Assembly (NCBI GenBank): GCA_903915155.1
Contig: CAIWRU010000015.1
Location: 1 to 35,142, forward strand
Length of the DNA stretch: 35,142 bases
Source: an uncultured Mucilaginibacter sp.
GTDB taxonomy: Bacteria > Bacteroidota > Bacteroidia > Sphingobacteriales > Sphingobacteriaceae
Reading direction: 5' to 3'
In this document: positions 1 through 8,201 of the stretch, piece after piece
Numbering within the stretch: position 1 is the first letter of the stretch
Layout: every line of letters begins with the position of its first letter
Translations under genes and position numbers: made by a program
Notes under the pieces: model-generated
The model's input: only the letters and a program-made list of their open reading frames with translations
Database searches by the model: none
Told to the model about the DNA's origin: nothing

Positions 1-1300
1 CCTTTAACCCATACTTCGCGCTAAACTTCCTATACAACTGCTTATGCAAGTTATCCAAATTAACATCGCGGCCCTGTATAAAAGCCTTCTGCACATCAAT
101 AGTTATCATATCCAGTGCATCACCTTTGGAGATAAACAAATTCGCATCCTTGCCGGCCTCCAATGTGCCGGTGGTTTTATCAATCCCTAAAATTTTGGCG
201 TTATTTTGGGTGATCATGCTCACGGCCTGTTCTTTGGTTAAACCATAACCCACAGCTTCACCCGCTTCGAAAGGCAAATTACGCTGCCGCCAAAAGCCAT
301 TGCCGGTAAGGCCATATAAAACACCCGCATCCTGCAGTATTTTGGGCAGTTTGTAAGGGAGGTACACATCGTCTTCCTCAAATTCGGGCAGGCGTTGTGT
401 CTCCTGTAATATCACTGGTATATGGTTATCGCGCAAAGCATCGGTAACAAGGTACGATTCAAAACCACCCACTATCACCAACTGCACACCCATCTTTTTG
501 GCAAAGGCTACAGCCTGCAATATCTCCTTAGCACCATCAACATTCACAAACAATTTTTTCGAGCCGTTGAACAAGCCCTTCATCGCTTCCAGTTTTAGGT
601 TGATGGTGGTCGGTTTTGCTATTTCCGAATAAGCTTTAGCTTCAGTAAACAATTCGGTGATGGCGTCAATGGCTTTTTGCGCGCGCTCGGCGGGCGATTC
701 CTGCGGAGTTGCTGCCGCCTGCCTTCTGCGCCTTTCAGCACGTACTACGGGCCAGTTCAAGTGCAGGCCGATATCAGTCTTATATGCTGCATCTTCCCAG
801 TTCCAGGCATCCAGCTGTACTATCGACGATTGCCCTGATATAATGCCACCAACAGGTGTCGGCTGTGCCAGCAATATCCCGTTCGAGCGGACTGTTGCTA
901 TCACTTTCGAATCGGTATTATATGCAATGATAGAACGTATATTAGGGTTAAGGTCGCCCGTTTCATACTCGTCAACTGTGCCTTTTGCGCCTTCCTCAAC
1001 TTCCACCAAGCCAAGCGTGGTTATAGGGCATATAAAGCCGGGATAAATTTGTTTGCCACTGCCATCAATCACATCGGCACCCGAAGTATTTGGGGCAGTG
1101 CCTTCGCCTACTGCCGTTATTTTACCTTTATCAAAGGCTATGTAGCCATTGTTAATTACCTGTCCGTTGCCTACGTGTATGGTAGCGCCGGTTATGATGA
1201 TGGGCTTTGATTGTGCCGGTGCAGGCGAAATATCAGCCTGACCGTAAGCAAGGGTTGCACCAAGCAGTAATCCCCCAAAAATTGCAAATATCTTTTTCAT
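1..1300 (-). CDS. amidohydrolase-superfamily secreted protein, C-terminus cut by window edge
   Basis: Manual minus-strand translation from ATG at 1300: MKKIFAIFGGLLLGATLAYGQADISPAPAQSKPIIITGATIHVGNGQVINNGYIAFDKGKITAVGEG...; open to position 1, so absent from the ORF track. Signal peptide and amidohydrolase-like N-terminal beta-sandwich pattern; ends ...GTLEAGKDANLFISKGDALDM... Confidence 0.85.
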   Translation of the reverse strand, partial: MKKIFAIFGGLLLGATLAYGQADISPAPAQSKPIIITGATIHVGNGQVINNGYIAFDKGKITAVGEGTAPNTSGADVIDGSGKQIYPGFICPITTLGLVEVEEGAKGTVDEYETGDLNPNIRSIIAYNTDSKVIATVRSNGILLAQPTPVGGIISGQSSIVQLDAWNWEDAAYKTDIGLHLNWPVVRAERRRRQAAATPQESPAERAQKAIDAITELFTEAKAYSEIAKPTTINLKLEAMKGLFNGSKKLFVNVDGAKEILQAVAFAKKMGVQLVIVGGFESYLVTDALRDNHIPVILQETQRLPEFEEDDVYLPYKLPKILQDAGVLYGLTGNGFWRQRNLPFEAGEAVGYGLTKEQAVSMITQNNAKILGIDKTTGTLEAGKDANLFISKGDALDMITIDVQKAFIQGRDVNLDNLHKQLYRKFSAKYGLK

Positions 1301-1321
1301 GTTGTTGTTCAGTTTGAAGGG

Positions 1322-4300
1322 TTATTGATTGTTTACAGTTTGAATGGTTGATGTTTGGCCGTCATCACTATCCTGCCTGGCTGCGCCATACTGCGTAAAA
1401 TCTTCATCATTCACATGCGGGCGGCGCGCATGTGGCTTTTGCGTTACCGCACCGCCATTTTTTGCCGCTATCATTTTTTGTATGATTCGCGCCTCCTCTT
1501 GTTTCATGGCTCTTTGATTAGCCGCGTCTTTTTCAATATCCCAGTAACGTATACCGTCCACAAAAGTCTTCTCACAAACAGCGTATATCGACAGCGGATC
1601 TGCCGACCACAGTGCCAAATCAGCATCCTTGCCCACCTTTATACTGCCCACACGGTTCTGCACATGCAGCATGGTAGCGGGGTTAAGCGTAACAAATTTT
1701 AGCGCTTCTTCTTCGCTCACATGCCCGTAGGTTACGGCCTTGCCTGCTTCCTGGTTAAGGCGGCGCGCCATCTCCTCGTCGTCCGAGTTAAATGCGGTCA
1801 GCACCCCAACGTCGTGCATTACTTTACCATTATAGGGGATGGCTTCGGCTACCTCCATTTTATAGGCCCACCAGTCTGAAAAGGTTGAACCGGCGATGCC
1901 GCGGGCCTTCATTTTATCAGCCACTTTATAGCCCTCCAAAATGTGGGTAAAGGTGTTCACCTTAAAGCCCAGCGAATCGCCCACATGCATCAGCATATTT
2001 ATTTCAGATTGCACGTAGGAGTGACAAGTGATAAAGCGTTTTTTATCCAATATCTCCACAATGGCGTCCAGTTCAAGGTCGCGGCGAACATTGCTGCCTT
2101 TTGCTGCCCTTGCTGCTTTGTATTGTTTTGCACGGGTAAACTCATCTACATACACCTGCTCAACCCCGGTGCGCGATTGCGGGAAACGCATATCAGGTGT
2201 ACCGTAAGGTATGCCCCAGTTGCTTTGCTTAACGTTTTCGCCCAGCGCAAATTTGATGAAGCCGTCGGCGCCTTCAAACTTCATTTGCTCGGGCAATACA
2301 CCCCAGCGATGTTTTATCAGGTAAGTTTGACCGCCGATAGGGTTAGCCGAACCATGCAAAATATGTGAGGTAGTAACCCCACCTGCCAGCTGGCGGTAAA
2401 GGTTGATGTCTTCTGAATTCAGCACATCGCCGATCCTAACTTCGGATGTTACAGCTTGTGTACCTTCATTTATATCGCCCGAAGCAGCGATATGCGAATG
2501 CTCATCAACAATGCCCGGCGACAAATGCTTGCCCGTAGCATCAATAACTTTCGCATTACCTGCCGACAGGTTTTTACCGATGGCCTTTATCTTACCATTC
2601 TCTATCAATACATCAGTATTTTGTAATATACCATCCTTTTCACAAGTCCAAACAGTAGCATTTTTAAACAGCACATTTTCGGGCTTAGGTAATTCGGTAC
2701 TGCCATAAGCCACAAATGGGTATATAACCGGGCCAACGGTAATAGGTTCTTTAGGCTTTTCGTCTTCCTTTTTCTCAGCTGTCGGCGGCCCCGCGTAAGT
2801 AGCACTCCACTTTATAGCAGAGCCATCAGGCAGGGTGCCCGTGCCATGAAAAGTTATGGGCGATATCTCGGTGATATAACCATCAAGCCGCACGCTGCCT
2901 TCTGGTTTATCTTTCAGGTCGAAATAAATGCTCACCATATCTCCGCTGCGGGTGATGTTACCTTTTACATGGGTGCTGTCGGCCTTGCGGTCTATATTTA
3001 CATCATATTCACCGGGCGTACCACCAATTTTCAGGATAACACCGGGCAGCGCGTCGCTGGCAAAAGTGTAATCGCCGCGCAGGTCGGTAACATCCTTTCG
3101 GGTAATTACATCCTGTTTGCCTTCAACCCAGTTCTCATAAATAACATTGTCTTTTTTAAACAGGTCGCCCGAGGTAATGATAAAATTGGCCATTTTACCC
3201 CTTTCCAGCGAACCTACCTTATCGCTCACACCCAGCATTTGGGCGGGGATGGTAGTTAGCGATAAAAGCGCCTGGTGCTCGCTCAAGCCATTGTCAATGG
3301 CTATGCGCAGTTTCGCCCAAAAATCGCGGGCATTATCCAAACCGTATGATGTTATAGCAAATCGTATCCCTGCCTTTTCCATAACCGCAGGGTTGGTAGG
3401 CGCCAGTTCCCAATCTTTTAATTCGGCATAGCTCACCCTCATCGCGTCCAGCGGGTCTTCCACATCATAAGCATCAGGAAAGTTGATGGGAATAATAAAG
3501 CTGCCGCCGGTGGCCTTCATCGCGTCCAGCTTGCGGAATTCATCGCCATTGGTTTTAAAAATATATTGTTTGCCAAACTCCTTGGCTATTTTATCGGCAC
3601 GTAAAACATTCAGCACATCGCCGGCATCAAATATCTGCGGCAGGTTTTGCGTGCGGTTAAATTCCGCTAACGAAATATTATACTCAGCAGTTTGTGTTTT
3701 GTACCATTGCGCATCATAATAAGTTTGGCGTATCAAAGCTATGCTGCCCATTAACGACGACGGGTAATCATTCTGCGATGTGCCCTTATCAAACGAATAA
3801 TGCGCAGCAGCCTCATCATTCAGCATTACTTCGTTATCGCGTTCATCGCCCAAAGTAACCACCGCCGATGTGCCCCGTGCTATACCATCATGTATTAATG
3901 ATTGCACCGTACCGAAACCGTTCTTCTTATAATCGGCGGCAGCAGTTGCATCGGCGTGAAATATCGATTTTACATTCATTTCGGGATGGATGGCATCGTT
4001 CCAGCCGTATGCTCCCGGTTTTCTCGAAATGTTGACAATTTCAAAACGGTAGCTGAATTTACGTTGTTCTTCAGGTATACCGTAAGTAGTATATGCATCT
4101 ATCAGCGAAGGGTAAATGTATTTTCCTTTTAGGTCGATGGTAACATATCCTTTCGGGATGGCCACACCTGCGCCAACAGCTTCTATCTTGCGGTCCTTAA
4201 TTAATAGAACACCGTTTCTGATGGTTTGATCGGCATTCACTACGATGGTGGCATTGGTAAAGGCGAACTGCCCCGGCCGTATATCATAAGTACCGTTAAC

Positions 4301-4372
4301 GGGAAATGTTTCTTGCGCGTGCAGCGCCGTAGCGCATAGCAAAGCGAAACAAAAGAGTAGAGTTTTTTTCAT
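1322..4372 (-). CDS. large two-domain amidohydrolase-superfamily protein (imidazolonepropionase-like), secreted
   Basis: 1016 aa with signal peptide; two amidohydrolase-like halves, each with NAT(I/V)..G.I.A.G and a late G(S/R)..GK.A(D/N)(F/L) motif; the second half has PGIVDEHSHIA. Confidence 0.88.
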   Translation of the reverse strand: MKKTLLFCFALLCATALHAQETFPVNGTYDIRPGQFAFTNATIVVNADQTIRNGVLLIKDRKIEAVGAGVAIPKGYVTIDLKGKYIYPSLIDAYTTYGIPEEQRKFSYRFEIVNISRKPGAYGWNDAIHPEMNVKSIFHADATAAADYKKNGFGTVQSLIHDGIARGTSAVVTLGDERDNEVMLNDEAAAHYSFDKGTSQNDYPSSLMGSIALIRQTYYDAQWYKTQTAEYNISLAEFNRTQNLPQIFDAGDVLNVLRADKIAKEFGKQYIFKTNGDEFRKLDAMKATGGSFIIPINFPDAYDVEDPLDAMRVSYAELKDWELAPTNPAVMEKAGIRFAITSYGLDNARDFWAKLRIAIDNGLSEHQALLSLTTIPAQMLGVSDKVGSLERGKMANFIITSGDLFKKDNVIYENWVEGKQDVITRKDVTDLRGDYTFASDALPGVILKIGGTPGEYDVNIDRKADSTHVKGNITRSGDMVSIYFDLKDKPEGSVRLDGYITEISPITFHGTGTLPDGSAIKWSATYAGPPTAEKKEDEKPKEPITVGPVIYPFVAYGSTELPKPENVLFKNATVWTCEKDGILQNTDVLIENGKIKAIGKNLSAGNAKVIDATGKHLSPGIVDEHSHIAASGDINEGTQAVTSEVRIGDVLNSEDINLYRQLAGGVTTSHILHGSANPIGGQTYLIKHRWGVLPEQMKFEGADGFIKFALGENVKQSNWGIPYGTPDMRFPQSRTGVEQVYVDEFTRAKQYKAARAAKGSNVRRDLELDAIVEILDKKRFITCHSYVQSEINMLMHVGDSLGFKVNTFTHILEGYKVADKMKARGIAGSTFSDWWAYKMEVAEAIPYNGKVMHDVGVLTAFNSDDEEMARRLNQEAGKAVTYGHVSEEEALKFVTLNPATMLHVQNRVGSIKVGKDADLALWSADPLSIYAVCEKTFVDGIRYWDIEKDAANQRAMKQEEARIIQKMIAAKNGGAVTQKPHARRPHVNDEDFTQYGAARQDSDDGQTSTIQTVNNQ

Positions 4373-4484
4373 TGTTGCCAGTTAAAATGAGGTTGATAAA
4401 TATAATGAAGATTTTGAAATGTTAAAATCGGGTTTCAAAGGCGTTACATTTCAAATTTTAGCGTTTATTTTGCGTATTTTAAAG

Positions 4485-4515
4485 TCTCCCCTACTGGGGG
4501 AGATTTAGAGGGGGC
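4485..4515. repeat. G/C-run palindromic intergenic repeat (TCTCCCC-TACT-GGGGGAGA-TTTAGAGGGGGC)
   Basis: Seen directly; same family as copies at 11956, 12032, 25980 and 26040. Confidence 0.75.
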
Positions 4516-4569
4516 TGCCACTTATGCAGGTTTTTGTAACTTGGCAACCAATTTGATGTATAATAATTA

Positions 4570-5754
4570 ATGAAGCAAAAATTTTATGATACTGCTGTGA
4601 AGCAGGAAAGGGCTGTACTGGTTGGCGTTATCACCCAGCATCAAACCGATGAACAGACCAAAGAATATTTAGAAGAACTGCAATTTTTGGTGGATACCGC
4701 CGGGGCGGAGACTGTTAAAACCTTTACCCAAAAACTGCAAAAACCCGACAGGGCAACTTTCGTTGGCTCGGGCCGGTTGGAAGAGATCAAGGCATTTGTT
4801 GATGCCGAAGAGATAGATATAGTGGTATTCGACGACGAACTAACTCCATCACAGTTGCGTAATATCGAAAACGAATTGCAGGTAAAAATACTCGACCGCA
4901 ATAACCTGATACTGGATATATTCGCCGGTCGTGCCCAAACCGCGCAGGCCAAAACCCAGGTGGAGCTGGCGCAATTACAATACCTGCTGCCCCGACTAAC
5001 CCGTTTATGGACACACTTGGAACGCCAGAAAGGTGGTATCGGTATGCGTGGCCCGGGTGAATCGCAGATCGAAACAGACCGGCGTTTAATATTGAACAAG
5101 ATCGCTCTTTTAAAAGAAAGGCTAAAGCTGATCGATAAGCAGAATGAGACCCAGCGCAAAAACCGTGTATCGATGGTACGCGTCGCATTGGTAGGCTATA
5201 CCAACGTAGGTAAGTCCACCATTATGAACATGCTCTCAAAATCGGATGTGTTTGCCGAGAACAAGCTGTTCGCTACACTGGATACTACGGTAAGAAAAGT
5301 GGTGATAGAGAATGTGCCATTCTTATTGTCCGACACGGTTGGGTTTATCCGCAAACTGCCCCATGACCTGGTGGAATGTTTTAAATCAACCTTAGATGAA
5401 GTTCGCGAGGCTGATATACTGGTACATGTGGTTGACGTGTCGCACCCCAATTTCGACGACCAGATACGCACTGTTAACGAAACGCTGAAAGAATTAGGCG
5501 TTGTGGACAAACAGGTAATAACCGTATTCAACAAGATAGATGCCTACAAACCCGTAGAACTTTATGAAGGCGAACAGGTGGAACCACTAACCCTTGATGA
5601 TTTTAAACACAGCTGGATGGCAAAAAATAACAGCCCAGCAATTTTCATATCAGCTACTGAAAAGGAAAATATCGACGAGTTTAGGAAGTTGTTATATGAT
5701 AAGGTATTAGCGATACATACTGCAAGGTACCCGTACGATCATTTGTTATATTGA
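4570..5754 (+). CDS. hflX: GTPase HflX
   Basis: 394 aa; GGIGMRGPGESQIETDRR signature, G1 GYTNVGKST, DTVGFIRKLPHDLVECFKSTLDE, NKID. Confidence 0.95.
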   Translation: MKQKFYDTAVKQERAVLVGVITQHQTDEQTKEYLEELQFLVDTAGAETVKTFTQKLQKPDRATFVGSGRLEEIKAFVDAEEIDIVVFDDELTPSQLRNIENELQVKILDRNNLILDIFAGRAQTAQAKTQVELAQLQYLLPRLTRLWTHLERQKGGIGMRGPGESQIETDRRLILNKIALLKERLKLIDKQNETQRKNRVSMVRVALVGYTNVGKSTIMNMLSKSDVFAENKLFATLDTTVRKVVIENVPFLLSDTVGFIRKLPHDLVECFKSTLDEVREADILVHVVDVSHPNFDDQIRTVNETLKELGVVDKQVITVFNKIDAYKPVELYEGEQVEPLTLDDFKHSWMAKNNSPAIFISATEKENIDEFRKLLYDKVLAIHTARYPYDHLLY

Positions 5755-5758
5755 TACC

Positions 5759-5783
5759 GTAGAGGCGCAACAATTGCGTCTCT
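5759..5783 (+). terminator. terminator-like palindrome GTAGAGGCGCAA-caa-TTGCGTCTCT, 5 nt after the hflX stop
   Basis: 10-bp arms 5761-5770/5774-5783 with one G-T wobble; related copies at 9191 and 21711. Confidence 0.5.
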
Positions 5784-5788
5784 CAACT

Positions 5789-5828
5789 ATGTCATTTCGA
5801 CGAGGTACGAGGAGAAATCTGGCATATA
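5789..5828. repeat. dispersed-type repeat TGTCATTTCGACGAGGTACGAGGAGAAATCT
   Basis: ATTTC...GAAAT inverted arms; resembles intergenic repeats remembered from other Bacteroidota genomes. Confidence 0.35.
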
Positions 5829-5916
5829 TACCCACAGGACAGTTGGGGATTTATTTTCGTTTGATTGCAGTTCATTGTCAAGTATATCTATTAGTGAGGA
5901 ACAGCTAATCGAAGCA

Positions 5917-6240
5917 TTAAACAATTCGTTCAAATCTATAACTGGAGAGTTCGTCCTTAAAGGAAATAGCTTGTCTATTGATAGAGGTTATGGTAAATCG
6001 GTACTTACTATATCCTAATATAATATCTTCACCACTTTGTCTAAAAGATATTGCGATGGTGTCTTGTGTAAGGTTCTTATTTTCATTCATTATATGAAAT
6101 ATATAAGCCTCGCAAGTATCGTAATCGGTTGAATCAGTTGGTATAATATTTTCGGCAGTTGTAAATAATAACCTGCCATCAAATGAGTTTCGCCAATATC
6201 CCACAAGGTCTACCGACAAGTATAGTTTTTTCAATTCCAT
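5917..6240 (-). CDS. hypothetical protein
   Basis: 107 aa ORF with no overlapping alternative; AT-rich accessory context. Confidence 0.55.
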   Translation of the reverse strand: MELKKLYLSVDLVGYWRNSFDGRLLFTTAENIIPTDSTDYDTCEAYIFHIMNENKNLTQDTIAISFRQSGEDIILGYSKYRFTITSINRQAISFKDELSSYRFERIV

Positions 6241-6402
6241 AATACTGCACTATTATTTTCTCAAATATACTTATTTGTTTTTCTCATGAAAGCCTATTAT
6301 ATTTACTCTCATAAGTTGTAAACCAGTTATTGAACCTAACCTTTTGCCCGTTCCAATTACCACTAATACCCCTGTGCCAAGCAAAATAAAGTTCACCCAT
6401 AT

Positions 6403-6473
6403 GGCATAACTATGCCGTTGCTTTTGGTAAGGTTGTGGTAAACCTGAACGGTAGGCACGGTGTATGTTATGCC
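6403..6473 (+). repeat. hairpin element copy A: GGCATAAC...AGGTT-GTGGTA-AACCT...GTTATGCC
   Basis: 8-bp terminal arms 6403-6410/6466-6473, inner GCCGT/ACGGT, apical AGGTT/AACCT; shares AAGGyyGTGGTAArCC...GAACrGTArG with copy B. Confidence 0.65.
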
Positions 6474-6596
6474 TATTTTGTTTATCCCGTAACTCTCATT
6501 ACCTTTATCACGTTTAAAATATTGTACTGATACCGATTTGCTGTTCTAAATTACCACAAAAGACAGTCATGCGAAGCGGATATGGTGCGCCAATAA

Positions 6597-6665
6597 GGCG
6601 TAGCTATATCCCTGCATGACAAGGCCGTGGTAAGCCGAGAACAGTAAGGGTGTGTTAGCTACGCC
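6597..6665 (+). repeat. hairpin element copy B: GGCGTAGCT...GGC-CGTGGTAA-GCC...AGCTACGCC
   Basis: 9-bp perfect terminal arms 6597-6605/6657-6665, inner CCCT/AGGG, apical GGC/GCC; stem sequence differs from copy A but pairing is kept. Confidence 0.65.
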
Positions 6666-6697
6666 GTTTTTTATTAACCGTTCAAAATTACCACACA

Positions 6698-7078
6698 ATG
6701 AAAAAACTTATCACAATGATGGGCTTGCTATGCCTTGTAGCTGCCTGTAAGAAATCGGATGCATCGAAACAATCCTCATCGCATGTATTAACTGTTCAAG
6801 TAACTAAAATAAACAGCCCGTACATTAATTATCTATTTATAATAGATAATTACACACAAAAAATAAATTATCCGGAAATAACAGGAAAGAAAGATACCAC
6901 TTTCACTATTTCAGTAAATCCGGGCGATGAATTAACTGTAGAATACAATGTAGATTCAATTCCACCTAAAGGTGATGGGTTTATAGGCCATGCAAGTTTA
7001 CAGTTTATATATAATAGCAAAGGTGTAGGGTATGCTTCTGGTGGATCTGGTAATGTATCTATTAATCTGCCAAAATGA
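6698..7078 (+). CDS. hypothetical lipoprotein
   Basis: 126 aa; signal peptide with lipobox LVAAC; ATG follows the GTTCAAAATTACCACA motif; 4-nt overlap with next ORF. Confidence 0.75.
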   Translation: MKKLITMMGLLCLVAACKKSDASKQSSSHVLTVQVTKINSPYINYLFIIDNYTQKINYPEITGKKDTTFTISVNPGDELTVEYNVDSIPPKGDGFIGHASLQFIYNSKGVGYASGGSGNVSINLPK

Positions 7079-7602
7079 AAAAGAAACATTACATCATATT
7101 GGGTATTGTGGCAATATTCATTATTACTAACCCCTCCATAACAGCCTTTAAAAATTACTTAGGATCGTCAAGCTATTCGGGTCTTAAGCGTACCGAAAAT
7201 TTCTTTGTGTGCAGCTTGTATAGTCATGGGGGTAGAAAGTACTTTGGCATTGCGGGTAATTTTTGGGAGATACCACCACCAAGGCCAACAGAAGCGTATT
7301 TAAGAAGTCTAAAACAAGATAGCTTAAGAAAGTCGGATAGTTCCATGTATTCCTACTTAACCAATGACAGTTCATATCACGTAAAAGATACAGTGGGCAA
7401 GTACAAAGTACTCAGGTTATATTATAGTTTGCTTAACGAAGGATATACGGCAGCTAATTTGGGTAATTTTGAGCAGTTTGAATCAGCTGTAAAAGACACT
7501 ACTACCGCAACTAAAATTTACATGAATTTAAAAAAAGATGGGTATACAGTTAAAAATTTAGGTAGTTTAGATGAGTTTAAAAGGACTTTTTGTAAAATGT
7601 AA
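7075..7602 (+). CDS. hypothetical membrane-anchored protein with two C-terminal repeats (possibly DUF4359-like N-terminus)
   Basis: 175 aa; N-terminal TM followed by TNPS; repeats LYYSLLNEGYTAANLGNFEQFESAV and IYMNLKKDGYTVKNLGSLDEFKRTF. Confidence 0.75.
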   Translation: MKKKHYIILGIVAIFIITNPSITAFKNYLGSSSYSGLKRTENFFVCSLYSHGGRKYFGIAGNFWEIPPPRPTEAYLRSLKQDSLRKSDSSMYSYLTNDSSYHVKDTVGKYKVLRLYYSLLNEGYTAANLGNFEQFESAVKDTTTATKIYMNLKKDGYTVKNLGSLDEFKRTFCKM

Positions 7603-8093
7603 TGAATAAAACTCTTTATTTCGACATACTTAAGGTATTAAGCGAAAAAGGAATAGGCATAGAATTGGATATTATAAACGAACTTTCAGAGTTTAAGGAC
7701 GAGTTAAATTACACAAAACAGCAGAAGATAATCGACTTTATAGCTGTTATGGAAAAGAATAATCACATTATTTCATCAGGGTATTGGGCGGAACATTTAG
7801 ACGGTCGAGTGGTTAATGCTAAATTAACTCAATTAGGATTGGATTATTTTTATAGCAATGAATTGAGAAATGCAACTATAGCATCATTCAAAAATCAGAG
7901 ATTGTTTAATAGGGTATCATTGGTATTTTCAGCAGTTGCAGTTGTGATTAGTATATTTGCTTTTCTTAAAAAAGATAATTCAGAACCTCAAATATACCAA
8001 AAAGGGAAAGACACGCCACTATGGGAGTTAAAATACCAACAAACTTATCCCACTTATAAAATTCCAGATACCATTTACAAAAAACAAAAATAA
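7602..8093 (+). CDS. hypothetical protein, C-terminal transmembrane helix, possible winged-helix N-terminus
   Basis: 163 aa; ATG overlaps the preceding TAA (TAATG); hydrophobic VSLVFSAVAVVISIFAF. Confidence 0.7.
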   Translation: MNKTLYFDILKVLSEKGIGIELDIINELSEFKDELNYTKQQKIIDFIAVMEKNNHIISSGYWAEHLDGRVVNAKLTQLGLDYFYSNELRNATIASFKNQRLFNRVSLVFSAVAVVISIFAFLKKDNSEPQIYQKGKDTPLWELKYQQTYPTYKIPDTIYKKQK

Positions 8094-8123
8094 ATCGCAC
8101 TCGCTAATGTGACATGGTTTATA

Positions 8124-8182
8124 TTTGCCTAACTGTTCTAATGGGTCAAATGCCAGAAATCTTATACAGTTATGCAGGCGAA
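8124..8182 (+). repeat. inverted repeat downstream of the accessory operon (TTTGCC-TAACTGT ... ACAGTTA-TGCA-GGCGAA)
   Basis: TAACTGT 8130-8136 pairs perfectly with ACAGTTA 8166-8172; outer TTTGCC/GGCGAA pairs with one wobble. Confidence 0.5.
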
Positions 8183-8201
8183 CTATGTAGGCATAGCAGC
8201 T

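Noticed and set aside
657-1046. 129-aa plus-strand ORF at the left end
   Set aside because: Antisense to the edge-truncated amidohydrolase frame, which has coherent domain sequence.
6403-8182. Definite integron attC array
   Set aside because: No integrase in the window; R-site cores only partly match RYYYAAC/GTTRRRY, and copy B lacks a proper AAC partner. Kept only as a hypothesis.
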